A model generated the notes under the pieces. That model was not told the DNA's origin, did no database searches, and saw nothing but the letters and a program-made list of their open reading frames with translations. A stretch of DNA of 64,000 bases from Lamellibrachia columna (taxonomy: Eukaryota > Annelida > Polychaeta > Sabellida > Siboglinidae), in assembly GCA_963662155.1 (NCBI GenBank), contig OY759273.1, positions 28,682,566 to 28,746,565 on the forward strand, given 5' to 3'. The translations under genes and the position numbers were made by a program. This document shows, one piece after another, positions 60,430 through 64,000 of this stretch. Position 1 is the first letter of the stretch, and every line of letters starts with the position of its first letter.

Positions 60430-61130
60430 GACATCGTTGGTGACAGCGCTGAAAAGTACGTTAACCAAAGGCTGGCCAAAGACGTTGCAGACAGATAAAG
60501 GACTCGAATTTCTTAATCGTTCCGTTCAGGCTCTGTTGAAGAAATACGGCATCCATCGCTTCTCCACTCACAACGAGGAGACAAAGGCAAGCATCGTAGA
60601 AAGATTCAATCGAACGTTGAAGATGCGCATGCTTCATGAAACACCAGACGCGGCGATACATCGACATCCTTCAGGACTTTGTGCGGTCGTGCAACGACAC
60701 CCCCCACCGCAGCATTGGCATGGCTCCGTCACAGGTGAATGCGAAGAATCAAGAAGAGGTGTGGCAGCGCCTGTACGGTCACGACATATTCCGTATGACA
60801 AATCGAGTGCGCATCAAAAAGTTAAAGTGAATTTAAAAATAGGCTAAATAACGAAATGGAGCGAAGAGATATTCACGATACACGACGTTCATCCATATGA
60901 TCCGCCAAAGTACCGATTGACTGATGATTTCGGTGAAGTGCTGGACGGAACCTTCTACGAACCGGAGAACTGCAGAAGGTGTCGGTACCCGCCGATAAAG
61001 TGTACAGTGTGGAATCGGTATTGCAGCGCAAGGTTGGCAGACGACCGAAGCTTTGGTGAAATGGTACGGCTACCCCTCCAAATTCAACAGCTAGATCGAT
61101 GTCAAGGCCCTTGTCCACTATAAAGATTAG
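60430..61130 (+). pseudogene. Polinton integrase remnant with C-terminal chromodomain
   Basis: The retroviral-type integrase core is seen as LQTDKGLEFLNRSVQALL and ASIVERFNRTLKMRM (60480-60625). It passes to another frame for RYIDILQDFVRSCND and PHRSIGMAPSQVN (60650-60740). After further breaks a C-terminal chromodomain-like segment follows (VYSVESVLQRKVGRRPKLW, then WYGYPSKFNS). The N-terminal part of the integrase is missing. At least three frame changes and internal stops make it non-functional. Confidence 0.75.
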
Positions 61131-61299
61131 CCGCGTGCCTGTGGTTGCTTCATTCGAACGGTGACAGACGAGTCATTAACAGAGCCCCCCCCCCACACCA
61201 CCACCACCACCACCACCACCGTCATAAAGAAAGAGGACCTGGCAGCAGAAGACAGTACTGACGCGCAGAGCAACAACGACAACACTCCTTGGCATCTCT

Positions 61300-61500
61300 T
61301 CGGTACCGTGTGTGCTAAAAAGGAGATCGTATTTTAAAAAGTATATCGTTTTTCTGTGCCAGGTCATCGTCTTGTACGCGGTCATATTGATAAGCATTTA
61401 CAACCTGACCACCGGTCACGAGAATTCTAATCTGTGGACGGCCCTGTTGAGTAGTTCTTTATGTTACCTGCTGCCCAATCCCACGTTGAGACGCAATGGC
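61300..61500 (+). pseudogene. Polinton small membrane protein remnant
   Basis: The reading holds a hydrophobic segment (VIVLYAVILISIYNL) followed by LWTALLSSSLCYLLPNP, typical of the short protein found next to the minor capsid gene in Polintons. It runs in frame into the start of the next protein. Confidence 0.6.
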
Positions 61501-62236
61501 GATTTCTACCTGATGCTACCTAACAACGCTTCCATGACGATGTATCCCGACAATACATTGACACATTAGCGGACGATACCTGGTTCTTCCTTACCGAGAC
61601 GGTTGCTATGGGTCTTACCCCGAGTGCGAGGATAGCCGCTGGGAATTACAAAAGTTCTGTAATATGAACCATGTCAACAAAGGTTGGAGAGAATGGGGAC
61701 GGATAAGGTAAACGGATAGGGTAAACGCAAAATTGAGCTAGAGCTCCATCGCCCAAAAAATGACGTAGCACATGACACCGAGCACCGAGCTCGCCATGCC
61801 TCACCACAGTGCGCTAGGAACCATGTTAGGATTCCATCCGTCGGTGGTCACCAGTCCGCCAGCAGCCGACACATGGGAGTACGTCCACCCGAGCCTACGT
61901 GGAAAGGATATCGATCTCACACCGTCGGCCAGCGTGGTTTTGCTGCCTAGAGAGACTAGTGATGGTCCGTACTCCTTCCATAAAGAGGCCGACAACATGG
62001 TGAGCATGGCTCAAGGGTTCCATACCATCTACGTCTACACGGATGTTGTGGAGTCTCGCATCGTCGGTGACCGTCTCGTTCCGTTGTTGCGATGCTTCCC
62101 GTTTCGCGGAGATACCAGCGCCACAATATCTGAACGTTTCACTAACGTCCACTATGTGCCCCTGTTATGCAAACACTTCAAGTCGATCGAGACCAATATA
62201 AGAGACGAAACCGGGCGGCGCGTGCCATTCGAGTAA
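61500..62236 (+). pseudogene. Polinton minor capsid (penton-like) protein remnant
   Basis: The N-terminal motif FYLMLPNNASMTMYPDNTLT is followed by a TAG at 61567. The C-terminal part is open from 61772, with FHTIYVYTDVVESRIVGD, LVPLLRC and NIRDETGRRVPFE. These are hallmarks of the single-jelly-roll minor capsid protein of Polintons. The stop and the frame changes between the two halves show that it is dead. Confidence 0.7.
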
Positions 62237-62279
62237 GGTAGAGTGACGGTGACAGCCACATAGTGGAACATCAGCCCAT

Positions 62280-62565
62280 GGCCTCTCTCGACTCGGGTGG
62301 ACCAATAGAATTCTCGATACCCAGATCGGGGAAACGATTATCTGGATCTCGTCAACACGTTGCTAAACGTACAGGTGAAGGTGACCCGAGCAGACGGAGG
62401 CGACCTCGACTTTGCCGATCCCGTGGGTCCGGTAAATAACTGGCTGCGTTCGCTCTTTAGTCAAGTCGACGTCTACCTGAACGGTATGCTCGTGACCCCT
62501 TCGACCAACACGTATACGCATCGTGCCTACATAGAGACGCTGCTGAGTTACGGCAATCTTCGGGG
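62280..62565 (+). pseudogene. Polinton major capsid protein, N-terminal remnant
   Basis: A glycine-rich start, then LDLVNTLLNVQVKVTRADGG, GPVNNWLRSLFSQVDVYLNG and STNTYTHRAYIETLLSYG match the first part of the double-jelly-roll major capsid protein. A frame change lies near 62330, and the rest has been replaced by the minisatellite at 62566. Confidence 0.75.
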
Positions 62566-62960
62566 GAGTCTCTCTCGACGGTATATCCTCCGGGAGTTAC
62601 TCTTGTTGATACATCCTCCGGTGAGTCACTCTCGACTGTACATCCTCCGGGAGTCGCTCTTGTTGATACATCCTCCGGTGAGTCACTCTCGACGGTACAT
62701 CCTCCGGGAGTCGCTCTTGTTGATACATCCTCCGGGAGTCACTTTTGTCGGTACATATTCCGGTGAGTCACTCTCTACGGTACAGCCTCCGGGGAGTCTC
62801 TCTCTCTCTCTCTACGGTACATCCACCATGGATTCACCCTCGACGGTGCAGCTTCCGGGGAGTCCCTCTCGATGGTACATCCTACGGGAGTCACTCTTAT
62901 TGTTACATCCTCCGGTGAGTCACTCTCGACGGTGCATCCTCCGGGGAGTCGCCAGCACCC
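62566..62960. repeat. Minisatellite based on CATCCTCCGGGAGTCACTCT
   Basis: About 13 imperfect units of roughly 29 bp of the form GTACATCCTCCGGxGAGTCA. It directly follows the truncated capsid frame. Confidence 0.85.
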
Positions 62961-62965
62961 ATTAA

Positions 62966-64000
62966 TCACAATCACCAAAAGTTAAAAAAAACATACTTTT
63001 AACTGACATTCTTTTGCCGTTGTGACAAATGGCACCTATTGTACGTTAATGTCACGCTCTCACGCAGCTATCTACAAATCTCACGAATATTGCCAATAAA
63101 TAATTAATACAAATAGGAATATTTTCATGCAGGTGTTAATAGATATGTTTTCCCATTACGAGTACAGCTAGTGCATGTGCGTTCGCAAACTTGTCACTGA
63201 GCGCGATTAAATGAAATTATTCTTTTCATGTTACTTTATATTCAACAACAACACCTTCATCCCTGAATACGTTGCGCGCAGTTACAGAATGTGCCGACTA
63301 GATGACAGATCAAACACTGTTTCGCAAGACACAACTGTAGATCATGCGAGGAGTTTCTGCCAGACACAAAGGCCTTCGCCCATCTTTGCATCGCGCTGTA
63401 TGCAATTCAGCCTGATGTGTTCGATCTCTTACGGGAATTTAGCATCGTGTACTAGACGCAAAATAAGCATCCTTATTCAAATACTTCTGAAATATTCTGG
63501 TCTAGCCTGCTATAAAAATAAAGGACCGATGCGCCACCAAGCGACACACCAATTAAGGTGCCCCTAGCGATCGACGCCCGGAATACAACCCTAACGGAAA
63601 TTAACGAGTTTTCCCGATACAATTATGTATGCAAATGAGTTCGAGCAGACGATAGAGACGACATGGAGGCGTTTGGATCGTCGAAGTCGTAGGAACTTCG
63701 TTTCAGTTCCTAGACTTCGATCAAGTAGTCTAGCTGTCTGTAAGTATCTATAACGACAATGGTGAATATGCTGGGATTATTGTAATGGTGAATTAATTAA
63801 TATAATCTGGAAATCAGTACACAATACAACCGCATCGCCAACGCCGACTGGAAGCCGAGACAACTTGAAAAGATGAGTAACAACGACGCCACGTCGCGTG
63901 AAGAACGTGACGATTATCGTCAGAGCTGACGAATTCAGTTAGTCCAGCCAGAGATAGTGTATACCGAGCTGCGTCACTCTACGAATTAACATGGAGGAGC
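62966..64000. other. Terminal stretch with no recognised gene
   Basis: An open frame at 63211-63567 shows no domain I recognise. A hairpin of GGAACTTCGTTTCAGTTCCT lies near 63690-63711. No Polinton gene was recognised here. Confidence 0.4.

Larger units (their letters stand above)
60361..62565 (+). mobile_element. Decayed Maverick/Polinton element (internal segment)
   Basis: Four Polinton-type coding remnants lie in one direction: integrase with chromodomain, small membrane protein, minor capsid protein and the start of the major capsid protein. All are broken by stops or frameshifts. No terminal inverted repeats, ATPase, protease or DNA polymerase B were seen, so this is an internal piece. 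The right side ends in a minisatellite. Confidence 0.75.

Noticed and set aside
63211..63567. 118-residue frame near the right edge, possibly part of the Polinton
   Set aside because: No recognised motif and no matching neighbour; left as an unassigned frame.

Overview
This is a stretch of animal nuclear genome. Genes are split by introns with GT-AG (and at least two GC-AG) junctions. Three host genes sit in a sea of CR1-type LINEs, tRNA-derived SINEs, hAT, piggyBac and pogo-like DNA elements, minisatellites, and a decayed Maverick/Polinton element. The AT-rich composition and the mix of SINEs, CR1 elements and Polintons suggest a marine invertebrate (lophotrochozoan or invertebrate deuterostome). 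The species cannot be fixed from the sequence alone.

Layout. 1-3080: a dead CR1/L2/Rex1-like LINE. 3124-12519 (+): the last six recognisable coding exons of a proline-rich gene with a PPPY motif, of unknown family. Its introns hold an 18-copy 22-bp minisatellite and a hAT element nested in a piggyBac-like element. 14.2-19.8 kb: a near full-length CR1 element (minus strand) that has split an older SINE; the SINE's tRNA-like head has grown into a 12-copy 45-bp array. 22168-26997 (-): a 1609-residue C2H2 zinc-finger protein of the ZNF592/ZNF687/ZNF532 family, coded in one uninterrupted exon. 27-36.6 kb: gene-poor sequence with LINE and SINE fragments, microsatellites, a hAT MITE and a minisatellite carrying CRE palindromes.

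36623-47059 and 54876-60065 (+): two tandem paralogous seven-exon genes, the main interest of the window. Each codes for a protein of about 430 residues with a signal peptide, a JmjC/cupin_8 oxygenase domain with an intact HxD...H metal triad, one EF-hand, and a KDEL-like C-terminus (KEEL in the first, RNEL in the second). They are predicted calcium-binding 2-oxoglutarate oxygenases of the endoplasmic reticulum lumen. All six intron positions and phases match between them. The 7.8 kb between them holds a 2.3-2.7 kb tandem segmental duplication.

60.36-62.57 kb: remains of a Polinton (integrase with chromodomain, small membrane protein, minor and major capsid proteins), broken by stops and frameshifts, then a minisatellite. 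The last kilobase shows nothing recognisable.

Exon boundaries were read by eye from splice signals, phase continuity and paralogue comparison. Family assignments come from motif recognition, not from a database search.
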